Assembly: GCA_041918675.1 (NCBI GenBank)
Contig: JAYRVF010000014.1
Coordinates: 124,001 to 188,000 of the forward strand
Source of the DNA: SCUB01 sp041918675
Lineage (GTDB): Bacteria; Pseudomonadota; Alphaproteobacteria; Rhizobiales; Xanthobacteraceae
Reading direction: 5' to 3'
Length of the DNA stretch: 64,000 bases
The translations under genes were made by a program, and so were the position numbers. Shown here piece after piece: positions 34,440 to 42,985 of this stretch. Position 1 is the stretch's first letter, and each line of letters begins with the position of its first letter. Below the pieces are notes generated by a model, which saw nothing but the letters and a program-made list of their open reading frames with translations, did not search any database and was not told the DNA's origin.

Positions 34440-35423
34440 TCACGGCAACAGCACCGCCGCGCCGGACAGGCGGCCGTGGCGCAGATCGTCGAGCGCCTCG
34501 TTGGCGCGATCGAGCGGGTAGCGGACGATCTCGGTGCGCACGCCGGCGCGCGCGGCGATGTCCATGAATTCCCGTCCGTCCTGGCGCGTGAGATTGGCGA
34601 CCGACACGAGTTCGCGTTCGCCCCAAATGAGACCGTAGGGAAAGCTCGGAATATCGCTCATGTGAATGCCGCCGCAGACGACCCGCCCGCCCTTGCCCAC
34701 GGCGGCGAGCGCGGCGGGCACCAGCGCGCCGACCGGCGCGAAGATGATCGCGGCGTCGAGCGGCTCCGGCGGCTTTTCGTCCGATCCGCCGGCCCAGACA
34801 GCGCCGAGCGAACGGGCGAAGGTTTGCGCCGCGATGTCGCCGGGCCGTGTCAGCGCGAAAACGTGCCTGCCCTGCCAGACAGCGACCTGCGCGACGATAT
34901 GCGCGGCCGCGCCGAAACCGTAGATGCCGAGATTTCGTCCCTCGCCCGCGATCTTCAGCGAGCGCCACCCGATCAGGCCGGCGCAAAGAAGCGGCGCGGC
35001 GTGCGCGTCGTCGAAGCCGCTCCCGAGGGGAAAGCAGAAGGCCGCGTCGGCGACCACATGGCTCGCGAATCCGCCATCGCGCGTATAGCCGGTAAATCGC
35101 GGCGCATCGCACAGGTTTTCGCGCCCGTCGACGCAGTAGGCGCAATGCCCGCAGGCATGACCGAGCCAGGGGACGCCGACCCGCATGCCGAGCGCGAAAC
35201 CGCTCACGCCCTCGCCGAGCGCTTCGACGCGGCCGACGATTTCGTGCCCCGGAACGATCGGCCCGTCACGCGGAAGATCGCCGTCGACGACATGGAGATC
35301 GGTTCGGCACACGCCGCAGGCCGAAATTCTCAGCCGGACCTCGCCATGGCCGGGCGACGGTTCCGGCCGCTCCTCCAGCACCAGCGGCTCGCCCGGCCGC
35401 CGGGACACCATCGCGCGCATCAT
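34440..35423 (-). CDS. Zinc-dependent alcohol dehydrogenase
   Basis: This 327-residue medium-chain dehydrogenase keeps the catalytic zinc ligands (CGVCRTD cysteine near residue 38 and GHE near 60) and the structural zinc loop with four cysteines (HACGHCAYCVDGRENLC). The cofactor site is somewhat unusual, GIYGFGAAAHIVAQVA, in place of the common GxGGLG. It resembles bacterial alcohol dehydrogenases of the YahK/AdhA type that act on short or medium alcohols. It lies 29 bases after mmsB on the same strand, so it is probably the last gene of the valine-degradation operon and may reduce isobutyraldehyde or a related aldehyde; this is inference. Confidence 0.88.
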   Translation of the reverse strand: MMRAMVSRRPGEPLVLEERPEPSPGHGEVRLRISACGVCRTDLHVVDGDLPRDGPIVPGHEIVGRVEALGEGVSGFALGMRVGVPWLGHACGHCAYCVDGRENLCDAPRFTGYTRDGGFASHVVADAAFCFPLGSGFDDAHAAPLLCAGLIGWRSLKIAGEGRNLGIYGFGAAAHIVAQVAVWQGRHVFALTRPGDIAAQTFARSLGAVWAGGSDEKPPEPLDAAIIFAPVGALVPAALAAVGKGGRVVCGGIHMSDIPSFPYGLIWGERELVSVANLTRQDGREFMDIAARAGVRTEIVRYPLDRANEALDDLRHGRLSGAAVLLP

Positions 35424-35452
35424 CGCACGGGCCTTTCGCGCCGCACTCGTTG

Positions 35453-36337
35453 TCAGTCCGACGATCCGCGCAGGAAGCGGATGATCCCCGAGAAATCCCG
35501 GTCGTTGCCGCCGGCGCCGGCGAACAGCGCGTAGAGTTGCGCGGCCTCCGCGCCGAGCGGCGTCGTCGCGCCCGCGGCCTGCGCGGCCTCCTGCGCCAAA
35601 CGCAGATCCTTGAGCATCAGCGCGACGGCAAAGCCCGGCCGGTAATCATTGTTGGCGGGAGAGGCCGGCACGGGCCCCGGCACCGGACAATAGCTCGTCA
35701 GCGACCAGCACTGGCCCGACGATGTCGAGGCGACATCGAACAGCGCCTGATGCGAGAGCCCGAGCTTCTCGGCGAGCACGAACGCTTCCGCGACCCCGAT
35801 CATCGACACGCCGAGCATCATGTTGTTGCAGATCTTGGCGGCCTGCCCGGTGCCGGCCTCGCCGCAATGCACGACGCGCTTGCTGACATGGCCGAGCACG
35901 GGCCTCGCCCGCTCGATCGCATCGCTGGTCCCGCCCGCCATGATGGTCAGCGTCGCCGCCTTGGCGCCGCCGACGCCGCCGGAGACGGGCGCGTCGACCG
36001 AAAGACATCCACGTTCGGCCGCCATGGCGTGAAGCTTGCGCGCGCCGCCGACGTCGATGGTCGAGCAATCGATGAGCAGCGAGCCGGCTTTCATCGCCGG
36101 CAGCACCTCCGACCAGACCGACAGCACGTGTTTGGCCGCCGGCAGCATGGTGATGACGACGTCGGCGCCCGCGACCGCTTCCTTCAGCGAGGCCGCGATC
36201 GGCACGCCCTCGGCCTTGGCCGCGTCGCGAGCGGCGGGAACGACGTCGAAGCCGCGCACCGCCTGTCCCGCCTTGACCAGATTGATCGACATCGGCCCGC
36301 CCATATTGCCGAGGCCGATGAACGCGATGGTTGTCAT
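35453..36337 (-). CDS. mmsB: 3-hydroxyisobutyrate dehydrogenase
   Basis: MmsB oxidises 3-hydroxyisobutyrate to methylmalonate semialdehyde, a late step of valine breakdown. The 294-residue protein has the NAD-binding FIGLGNMGGPMSINLVKAG at residue 5, the substrate-binding DAPVSGGVGGAKAATLTIMAGG near 117, the catalytic lysine in GTGQAAKICNNMMLGV near 170 and the conserved KDLRLAQEAA segment. It lies between the hydroxyisobutyryl-CoA hydrolase and alcohol dehydrogenase genes in one series of closely spaced minus-strand genes. Confidence 0.95.
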   Translation of the reverse strand: MTTIAFIGLGNMGGPMSINLVKAGQAVRGFDVVPAARDAAKAEGVPIAASLKEAVAGADVVITMLPAAKHVLSVWSEVLPAMKAGSLLIDCSTIDVGGARKLHAMAAERGCLSVDAPVSGGVGGAKAATLTIMAGGTSDAIERARPVLGHVSKRVVHCGEAGTGQAAKICNNMMLGVSMIGVAEAFVLAEKLGLSHQALFDVASTSSGQCWSLTSYCPVPGPVPASPANNDYRPGFAVALMLKDLRLAQEAAQAAGATTPLGAEAAQLYALFAGAGGNDRDFSGIIRFLRGSSD

Positions 36338-36392
36338 GCTCCCCTCCGGTCCTGTCGCGCCGGCGCGCCCGCATGGGGGCGAGCGCCCGGCG

Positions 36393-37448
36393 TCATCCTG
36401 GGTCGAGTTCGTCGGCGCCCAGCGAAGCGAAATAGCCGTCGATCATGGCGTCGCTCACCTCGGCCAGCGTCGCCGGCTTCCAGCGCGGCGCGTTGTCCTT
36501 GTCGATCACGACCGCGCGGATGCCTTCGATGAAATCATGGCCGTAAAGAATGCGCGAGGCGAGCCTGAATTCCAGCCGCATCGCCTCGCGGAAATCGAGC
36601 GCCGCGCCGAGCCGCAATTGCCGGAACGCGAGCTTGAGGCTGGTCGGCGATTTCGCCCGCATGGTGGCCGCCGTCGCCGCGGCGAAGGCGGCGGCCTCTC
36701 CGCCGGCGGCCTCGCGGTCGAGCGCGGCGAGAATGGCCTCGACCGAATTGCCGGCGAACAGCCGGTCGATGGCGGCGAGATTGACGGCGATCGGCGCCGG
36801 ACCCGGATCCTCGGCCTCGCGCGCGAGCGCTTCCTCGACGCCGGCGCCGCCCGCGAGCGCGTCGATGATCGCGCCGAACCGCGCCGAGCGCGTGTGATGC
36901 GTCACCAGGCCCAGCGCGAGCGCGTCCGCCGCCCCGACGCGCGCGCCGGTCAGCCCCAGCCAATAGCCGGCCCGCTGCTTGAGCCGGGGCAGAAACCAGG
37001 TCGCGCCGACATCGGGATAGAAGCCGATGCCGACTTCCGGCATCGCGAAATTGATCTTCTCCGATCCGACGCGGTGGCTTCCGAGGATCGAAAGCCCGAC
37101 GCCGCCGCCCATGACGATGCCGTCGATCAGCGCGACATAGGGTTTGGGAAATTCCTTGATCAGGACGTTGAGCGTGTACTCCTCGCGCCAGAAGGCGACG
37201 CCCTCCGCCGCGCGTCCGGACGTGCCGAGCTCATGGAGATGGCGGATGTCGCCGCCGGCGCAGAACGCCCGCTCCCCGGCGCCGCGGATCACCACCGCGG
37301 CGATCGCCGGATCGGCCGCCCAGCGCCGCAGCCGCGGATCGAGCTCGCGCGTCATCGCGAAGGTCAGCGCGTTGAGCGCCTTGGGCCGGTTGAGCGTGAT
37401 CAACCCCAACCGTCCGCGCGTCTCGAACAGGATTTCCGGCTCGCTCAC
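36393..37448 (-). CDS. 3-hydroxyisobutyryl-CoA hydrolase
   Basis: This crotonase-fold enzyme releases free 3-hydroxyisobutyrate from its CoA ester. At 351 residues it is longer than enoyl-CoA hydratases and has the HIBCH features GAGERAFCAGGDIRHLHE near residue 54, FWREEYTLN, DGIVMGGGVGLSILGSHRV and FAMPEVGIGFYPDVGATW, where the glutamate typical of the hydrolase is present. The start is GTG at 37448 with GAGGCG directly upstream; the stop of the acyl-CoA dehydrogenase gene is 4 bases before it. Confidence 0.92.
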   Translation of the reverse strand: MSEPEILFETRGRLGLITLNRPKALNALTFAMTRELDPRLRRWAADPAIAAVVIRGAGERAFCAGGDIRHLHELGTSGRAAEGVAFWREEYTLNVLIKEFPKPYVALIDGIVMGGGVGLSILGSHRVGSEKINFAMPEVGIGFYPDVGATWFLPRLKQRAGYWLGLTGARVGAADALALGLVTHHTRSARFGAIIDALAGGAGVEEALAREAEDPGPAPIAVNLAAIDRLFAGNSVEAILAALDREAAGGEAAAFAAATAATMRAKSPTSLKLAFRQLRLGAALDFREAMRLEFRLASRILYGHDFIEGIRAVVIDKDNAPRWKPATLAEVSDAMIDGYFASLGADELDPG

Positions 37449-37452
37449 CGCC

Positions 37453-38601
37453 TCAGTCCTTGAACACGTCGCGCGCCACGATCAGGCGCATGATCTCGTT
37501 CGTGCCCTCGAGGATCTGGTGCACGCGCAGGTCGCGCACGATCTTCTCGACGCCGTATTCGGCCAGATACCCGTAGCCGCCGAACATCTGCAGCGCGCCA
37601 TTGGCGACGTTGAAGCCGGTGTCGGTGACGAAGCGCTTGGCCATGGCGCAGAGCTGCGTGGCGTCGTGCGCCATCTCGTCGAGCGCCCTCGCCGCCCGCC
37701 ACAGCATCGCGCGCGCGGCCTCCAACTCGATCACCATGTCGGCGACGCGGAACTGCAACGCCTGGAATTCGGCGATGCGCTTGCCGAACGCCTTGCGCTC
37801 GCGCATGTAGGCGACCGCCTTGTCGAGCGCGCCCTGCGCGCCGCCGAGCGAGCAGGCGGCGATGTTCAGCCGGCCGCCGTCGAGCCCGGCCATGGCGATG
37901 GAGAAGCCCTGCCCTTCCTTGCCGATCATGTTCTCGGCCGGCACGCGGCAATTCTCGAAGATGACCGCGCGCGTCGGCTGCACGTGCCATCCCATCTTGC
38001 GCTCGTTGGCGCCGAAGGAAAGGCCCGGCGTGCCGCCCTCGACCACGAAGGCGGAAACGCCCTTGTGGCTCGCCTCGCCGGTGCGCGCCATCACCACGTA
38101 GAAGTCGGCCTCGTTGCCGGCGCCGGAGATGAACTGCTTCTGCCCGTTGAACACGAAATGCGCGCCGTCGCGCGTCGCCCGCGTCGCCAGCGCGGCGGCG
38201 TCGGAGCCGGCATTGGCCTCCGTCAGGCAGTAGCTCGCGCATCGCTCCATCGACGCGAGCTTGGGAATGTAGCGCGCGCGTAGCGCCTCGGAGCCGAACT
38301 TGTCGATCATCCACGCGCACATGTTATGGATCGACAGAAAGCCCGCGACACCGGGGCAGGCCGTCGCCAACGCCTCGATGATCAACGCCGCGTCGAAACG
38401 CGACAGGCCGGAGCCGCCGAACTTCTCCTCGACATAGATCGCGCCCATGCCGAGCGCGGCGGCCTCGCGAAAGACATCGATGGGAAAATGCTTGCTCTGG
38501 TCCCACTCCAGCGCGCGCGGCGCGATCTTGTCGCGGGCGAAGGCCAGCGCCATGTCGCGGATCGCCAGCCGGTCCTCGCTCAGCCCCGGAAAGGAATACA
38601 T
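37453..38601 (-). CDS. Acyl-CoA dehydrogenase, probable isobutyryl-CoA dehydrogenase
   Basis: The 382-residue flavoenzyme would oxidise isobutyryl-CoA to methacrylyl-CoA in valine breakdown. It shows CLTEANAGSDAAAL (FAD/substrate block near residue 125), FVFNGQKQFISGAG, and the C-terminal MFGGYGYLAEYGVEKIVRDLRVHQILEGTNEIMR. The family does not reveal chain preference by itself, but the position between mmsA and the hydroxyisobutyryl-CoA hydrolase gene makes the branched C4 substrate likely. An enoyl-CoA hydratase for methacrylyl-CoA is not in this operon and must be supplied elsewhere. Confidence 0.9.
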   Translation of the reverse strand: MYSFPGLSEDRLAIRDMALAFARDKIAPRALEWDQSKHFPIDVFREAAALGMGAIYVEEKFGGSGLSRFDAALIIEALATACPGVAGFLSIHNMCAWMIDKFGSEALRARYIPKLASMERCASYCLTEANAGSDAAALATRATRDGAHFVFNGQKQFISGAGNEADFYVVMARTGEASHKGVSAFVVEGGTPGLSFGANERKMGWHVQPTRAVIFENCRVPAENMIGKEGQGFSIAMAGLDGGRLNIAACSLGGAQGALDKAVAYMRERKAFGKRIAEFQALQFRVADMVIELEAARAMLWRAARALDEMAHDATQLCAMAKRFVTDTGFNVANGALQMFGGYGYLAEYGVEKIVRDLRVHQILEGTNEIMRLIVARDVFKD

Positions 38602-38619
38602 CGCCGCGCCCCGCGCCCC

Positions 38620-40116
38620 TTACTGCATCGTCGGGATGACGAAGCTCGCGCCGTCCTTGATGCCGCTCGGCCAGCGCGCGGTGATGGTCTTGGTCTTGGT
38701 ATAGAAGCGGATGGCGTCCGGGCCGTGCTGGTTGAGGTCGCCGAATACCGAGCGCTTCCAGCCGCCGAAGGTGTAGTAGGCCAGCGGCACCGGAATCGGC
38801 ACGTTGACGCCGACCATGCCGACCTGCACGCGCGAGGCGAAGTCGCGCGCGGCGTCGCCGTCGCGGGTGAAGATGGCGACGCCATTGCCGTATTCGTGGT
38901 TGGTCGCCATGGCGAGCGCGTCCTCGTACCGCTCCGCGCGCGCGACCGAGAGAACGGGTCCGAAAATCTCTTCCTTGTAGATGCGCATGTTCGTCGTCAC
39001 GTTGTCGAACAGGCAGCCGCCCATATAGAAGCCGTTCTCATAGCCCTGCATCTTGAAGCCGCGACCGTCGACGACGAGCTTGGCGCCTTCCTTGACGCCG
39101 AGATCGACATAGCCCTTGACGCGGTCGAGCGCTTGCCTCGTCACCAACGGACCGAAGTCGGCGCTGGCGTCGGTCGACGGCCCGATCTTGAGCGACTCCA
39201 CGCGCGGCGTCAGTCGCCTGATCAATTCGTCCGCGGTCGCCTTGCCGACCGGAACGGCGACCGAGATCGCCATGCAGCGCTCGCCGGCCGAGCCGTAGCC
39301 CGCGCCCACCAGCGCGTCGACGGCCTGGTCCATGTCGGCGTCGGGCAGGATGATCATGTGGTTCTTCGCGCCGCCGAAACATTGCACGCGCTTTCCCGCC
39401 GCCGTGCCGCGCGTGTAGATGTATTCGGCGATCGGCGTCGAGCCGACGAAGCCGATCGCCTGGATGTCGCGGTCGTCGAGAATGGCGTCGACCGCCTCCT
39501 TATCGCCGTTGACGACGTTGAGGATGCCCGGCGGCAGCCCCGCCTCGATCATCAATTCGGCGAGCCGCATCGGCACGCCCGGGTCGCGCTCGGACGGCTT
39601 GAGGATGAAGGCGTTGCCGCAGGCGATCGCCGGGGCGAACTTCCACATCGGGATCATGGCCGGAAAATTGAACGGCGTGATGCCGGCGACGACGCCGAGC
39701 GGCTGACGCATCGAATAGATGTCGATGCCGGGGCCGGCCCCGTCGGTATATTCGCCCTTCAGCAGATGCGGCACGCCGAGCGCGAACTCCACCACCTCGA
39801 CGCCGCGCTGAATGTCGCCCTTGGCGTCGGCGATGGTCTTGCCGTGCTCGCGCGCGAGCAGATCGGCGAGAGATTCGGTATCGCGCGCGACGAGGCGCAG
39901 GAATTCCATCAGCACGCGGGCGCGGCGCTGCGGATTGGTCGCGGCCCAGCCCGACTGGGCGGCCAGCGCGTTTTCCACCGCCGCGCGCACCTCGGCCTTG
40001 GAGGCAAGATTGACGCGCGCCTGCACCTCGCCGGTCATGGGCAGGAATACGTCGGCGTCCCGGCCGCTCGTTCCCGCGACCACCCGGCCGCCGATGAAAT
40101 GCCCGATCGTACGCAT
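38620..40116 (-). CDS. mmsA: Methylmalonate-semialdehyde dehydrogenase (CoA-acylating)
   Basis: MmsA converts methylmalonate semialdehyde to propionyl-CoA, the last step of the valine pathway. The 498 residues match the family length. Visible features are TIGHFIGGRVVAG at the start, GITPFNFPAMIPMWKFAPAI near residue 145, KPSERDPGVP, GFVGSTPIAEYIY, FGGAKNHMIILPDADMD and the catalytic cysteine in GSAGERCMAISVAVPVG near 285. MmsA lacks the usual catalytic glutamate of other aldehyde dehydrogenases, having asparagine in GAKNH, as is normal. The ATG at 40116 has GGGGAGGAGAG upstream. It heads the operon. Confidence 0.96.
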   Translation of the reverse strand: MRTIGHFIGGRVVAGTSGRDADVFLPMTGEVQARVNLASKAEVRAAVENALAAQSGWAATNPQRRARVLMEFLRLVARDTESLADLLAREHGKTIADAKGDIQRGVEVVEFALGVPHLLKGEYTDGAGPGIDIYSMRQPLGVVAGITPFNFPAMIPMWKFAPAIACGNAFILKPSERDPGVPMRLAELMIEAGLPPGILNVVNGDKEAVDAILDDRDIQAIGFVGSTPIAEYIYTRGTAAGKRVQCFGGAKNHMIILPDADMDQAVDALVGAGYGSAGERCMAISVAVPVGKATADELIRRLTPRVESLKIGPSTDASADFGPLVTRQALDRVKGYVDLGVKEGAKLVVDGRGFKMQGYENGFYMGGCLFDNVTTNMRIYKEEIFGPVLSVARAERYEDALAMATNHEYGNGVAIFTRDGDAARDFASRVQVGMVGVNVPIPVPLAYYTFGGWKRSVFGDLNQHGPDAIRFYTKTKTITARWPSGIKDGASFVIPTMQ

Positions 40117-40207
40117 CGTCTCTCCTCCCCGGTCGCATGTGGTCGGTTCGCCCGACTTCTCCAAGCATATTCGCCGCGCGCGCGGCGGCAATTCGACTTT
40201 CTACCTC

Positions 40208-40654
40208 CTACTTGGCGGCGGCCTCCGCCTCGCGCTTGGCGACATTGGCGAGGATTTCCGCGCCCCGATTGGCCGCCGAAAGGCCGCGAAACAGGAAGCA
40301 AAGATTGATAACCGCCTGCAACTCCTCCCAAGTCGCCCCCGCCCGCCGCGCGGCGATGGCGTGAAGCGTCGCGGCGTCGGAGAGATCCATCAGCATCATG
40401 CCGAAAATCATCATCTGCGCGGTCTTCACGTCGAAGCATTTCGGATACATGCCGTGCTCGCGCATGCGTTCCTGGATGTCGAGCATTTCCGGATCGAGCG
40501 CGCCGGTGACGTTGATCCGCGCCTCGATGCGCGGCGGCAGGAAGCCGATCAGCTCCTTGTAGATCTTGCCCCGTTCCTCGGCGCTCACCTTTTTGTCGGC
40601 GTAAGGACCGATGCGTTCCTGAACGGCCTTCACATCAATTCTGGGGGGCAACAT
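40208..40654 (-). CDS. Carboxymuconolactone decarboxylase (AhpD-like) fold protein lacking the cysteine pair
   Basis: This 148-residue helical protein has the CMD-domain C-terminal pattern DAATLHAIAARRAGATWEELQAV, but the CxxC motif that gives AhpD its disulfide reductase activity is missing: at the expected place it reads MMIFGMMLMDLSD. A decarboxylase or non-redox role is therefore more likely than peroxide defence. The ATG at 40654 has AAGGAG about ten bases upstream; a longer frame to 40870 lacks similarity. It lies 91 bases upstream of mmsA on the same strand. Its actual substrate is unknown. Confidence 0.75.
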   Translation of the reverse strand: MLPPRIDVKAVQERIGPYADKKVSAEERGKIYKELIGFLPPRIEARINVTGALDPEMLDIQERMREHGMYPKCFDVKTAQMMIFGMMLMDLSDAATLHAIAARRAGATWEELQAVINLCFLFRGLSAANRGAEILANVAKREAEAAAK

Positions 40655-40967
40655 TCGTGCGGCGCTCCTTCGGGCTATTTCCTTGAAGACGACACGCGGC
40701 CGACCCCGCGCGAGGATCGGGGCACCGGGCGTTTCCGCGTGATTGGCTGTCCGAGTGGACGAACGAATCTGGCCCAATTGGCAAGCCTGGTCAATCGCGC
40801 CGCGATCGCCGGCATCCGCCGCGTCGTTTTCACGCGCGCCGACGCCGCGCGCGATCATGCACCGCATCAATTGGGGTGAAACGCGCGCCGGCGACGGGAC
40901 GGCTTCGCGCCAAGATCCGCTTTCCCGCGCGATCGACGACCGTCGCGGATGGCTTATGGCCGCGGTG
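40655..40967. other. Intergenic region between the CMD gene and the tautomerase gene
   Basis: These 313 bases have no recognisable gene. A short palindrome CCAATTGG lies at 40774-40781. The region should contain the promoter for the CMD-mmsA series and the end of the meta-pathway transcript, but no convincing terminator hairpin with a T-run is visible. Confidence 0.4.
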
Positions 40968-41174
40968 TCAGGAGCCCGGACCGCCCGAACCGAGCTTGTC
41001 CTTCGGCACGCCGCCTATCCCGAAATGCGCCGCCGGGATTTCGCGCAGGATGACGCGGATGGAATCGCGCGGCGCGCCGATCGACTCCATGATGGCGTCG
41101 GCGACCTTGCGCATCATCCGCTCCTTCGCTTCCGCGGTGCGGCCCTCGATCAAAGTGATGTCGACGATCGGCAT
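40968..41174 (-). CDS. dmpI: 4-oxalocrotonate tautomerase (2-hydroxymuconate tautomerase)
   Basis: This 68-residue protein isomerises 2-hydroxymuconate to the 2-oxo-3-hexenedioate form in the meta-cleavage pathway. The sequence starts MPIVDITLIEGRTAEAKERM; removal of methionine exposes the catalytic Pro1. The arginine of GAPRDSIRVILREIPAAHFGIGG near residues 35-50 matches the substrate-binding arginines of the family. It is three bases downstream of dmpH and is the last gene of the minus-strand operon. Confidence 0.93.
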   Translation of the reverse strand: MPIVDITLIEGRTAEAKERMMRKVADAIMESIGAPRDSIRVILREIPAAHFGIGGVPKDKLGSGGPGS

Positions 41175-41177
41175 CGC

Positions 41178-41945
41178 CTACTCCTTCACGTGTATGGATA
41201 CGGCGCCCAGATTCTGCATCACCGTGCGCGCATGATCGCCGACGGCGAGCGGATGGGCCGCCGTCGCCCCGCCGGCCATGATGATCCAGCCGGGCTTGAG
41301 GCCGCCGAGCGCGGGGCCGGCAAGGCGCGCCGCCGCGACGAGCGACCTGACCGGATCGCCGAGGATGGCCGCCGTCGAACCGATCTGCACCGGCCGTCCG
41401 TTGATTTCCATGACGAGGCCGAGATTGGTCAGATCCTGGTCCGGCCGCGACCACGAGCCGATGACGAAGCCGGAGGACGAGGAATTGTCCGCGACGACAT
41501 CGGCGAGCGTGAACTGGAAGTTCTCGAAGCGCGAATCGATGATCTCCATCGCCGGCGCGACCGCGGCGACCGCCGCCATCGCCTCGGCCGCGGTCACCTC
41601 GCCGGAAAGCGGGGCCTTGAGGAGATAGGCGAGCTCAGGCTCGATACGCGGGTGGATGTAGCGCCCGCGCGACAGGGCGCCGCCCTCCTCCAGCCGCATC
41701 GCGTCGGTGAGGCGGCCCCATATCACCTCGTTGACGCCGACCTGCGCCATCTTGGCCCGGCTGGTCAGCCCCATCTTGACACCAACGAGCTTCTCGCCGC
41801 GCGCGAAGCGCCGCTTCAGCGACAGCGCCTGAATTTCGTAGGCCTGCTCGACGCCGAGCTTGTGCGCGTGAGTGAGCTGCGCGATCGCGGTGGCGTCACG
41901 CGCGGCCTCGTCGACCGCCTTGGCCAGTTTCTTCAAATCGGTCAT
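41178..41945 (-). CDS. dmpH: 2-oxo-3-hexenedioate decarboxylase (4-oxalocrotonate decarboxylase)
   Basis: This 255-residue member of the fumarylacetoacetate-hydrolase-like group decarboxylates 2-oxo-3-hexenedioate to 2-hydroxypenta-2,4-dienoate. Family landmarks are GVKMGLTSRAKMAQVGV near residue 54, IHPRIEPELAYLL with the metal-binding glutamates, and APAMEIIDSRFENFQF. It resembles the hydratase DmpE 2 kb upstream, its structural relative and physical partner in known pathways. DmpH is distinguished from DmpE by its place next to the tautomerase and by the IHPRIEPE block. It overlaps dmpG by 4 bases. Confidence 0.9.
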   Translation of the reverse strand: MTDLKKLAKAVDEAARDATAIAQLTHAHKLGVEQAYEIQALSLKRRFARGEKLVGVKMGLTSRAKMAQVGVNEVIWGRLTDAMRLEEGGALSRGRYIHPRIEPELAYLLKAPLSGEVTAAEAMAAVAAVAPAMEIIDSRFENFQFTLADVVADNSSSSGFVIGSWSRPDQDLTNLGLVMEINGRPVQIGSTAAILGDPVRSLVAAARLAGPALGGLKPGWIIMAGGATAAHPLAVGDHARTVMQNLGAVSIHVKE

Positions 41946-42985
41946 TGCCTCGTCGCCCCCGCTTCGCGCGCCTTGAGAATGTCGAGCGCCACGTCGACGA
42001 TCATGTCCTCCTGGCCGCCGACCATGCGCCGGCGTCCGAGTTCGGCGAGGATGTCGCGCGCGTCGACACCGTAGGCCTTCGACGCGTTCTCCGCGTGGCG
42101 CAGGAAGCTCGAATAGACCCCGGCATAGCCGAGCGACAGCGATTCACGGTCGACGCGCACGGGGCGGTCCTGCAGCGGTCGCACGATATCGTCGGCCGCG
42201 TCCATCAGCATATGCAGGTCGCAACCCGTCTCGATGCCCATGCGGTCGAGCACGGCGATCAGCGCCTCGAGCGGCGCGTTGCCCGCGCCCGCGCCCATGC
42301 CGGCGAGCGAGGCGTCGACCCGCACCGCGCCCGCCTGGATGCCGGCGACCGAATTGGCCACGCCCAGCGTCAGATTGTGATGGCAATGCACGCCGACTTC
42401 CGTCTCCGGCTTCAGCGCGTCGCGAAACGCCTTGACGCGCTCGGCGTATTGGTCGGGCAACAGCGCGCCGGCCGAGTCCGTGACATAGACGCATTCGGCG
42501 CCGTAGCTCTCCATCAGCCTGGCCTGCTCGACCAGCTTCTCGACCGGCGCCATGTGCGCCATCATCAGGAAGCCGACCGTATCCATGCCGAGATCGCGCG
42601 CGGCCTCGATGTGCTGGCGGGAAACATCGGCCTCGGTGCAATGCGTGGCGATGCGCACCGAGCGCGCGCCCGCGGCGTAGGACGCCTTGAGATCGTGCAC
42701 CGTGCCGATGCCCGGCAACAGCAGCACCGCGACATTGGCGTGGTTGCATTCCTCGGCGACGGCGGCGACCCATTCGGCGTCGTCATGCATGCCGAAGCCG
42801 TAATTGAACGCCGCGCCGCTGATGCCGTCGCCATGGCAGATCTCGATCGAGTCGACCTTGGCGCGGTCGAGCGCGCGCGCGATCATCCGCGCGTCGTCGA
42901 GCGAGTATTGATGGCGGATGGCATGCATGCCGTCGCGCAGCGTCACGTCCTGGATGTAGAGCTTGCTCTTGTTCGCGCGCGCCAT
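41942..42985 (-). CDS. dmpG: 4-hydroxy-2-oxovalerate aldolase
   Basis: DmpG splits 4-hydroxy-2-oxovalerate into pyruvate and acetaldehyde, passing the aldehyde through a channel to DmpF. The 347-residue HMGL-like TIM barrel has YIQDVTLRDGMHAIRHQY near residue 12 (metal-binding aspartate, catalytic histidine), MESYGAECVYVTDSAGALLP, and the metal-site VGVHCHHNLTLGVANS near 195. The ATG at 42985 has GAAGGAGG upstream and overlaps the dmpF stop by one base (TGATG). The C-terminal DmpG communication domain runs to the stop. Confidence 0.95.
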   Translation of the reverse strand: MARANKSKLYIQDVTLRDGMHAIRHQYSLDDARMIARALDRAKVDSIEICHGDGISGAAFNYGFGMHDDAEWVAAVAEECNHANVAVLLLPGIGTVHDLKASYAAGARSVRIATHCTEADVSRQHIEAARDLGMDTVGFLMMAHMAPVEKLVEQARLMESYGAECVYVTDSAGALLPDQYAERVKAFRDALKPETEVGVHCHHNLTLGVANSVAGIQAGAVRVDASLAGMGAGAGNAPLEALIAVLDRMGIETGCDLHMLMDAADDIVRPLQDRPVRVDRESLSLGYAGVYSSFLRHAENASKAYGVDARDILAELGRRRMVGGQEDMIVDVALDILKAREAGATRQ

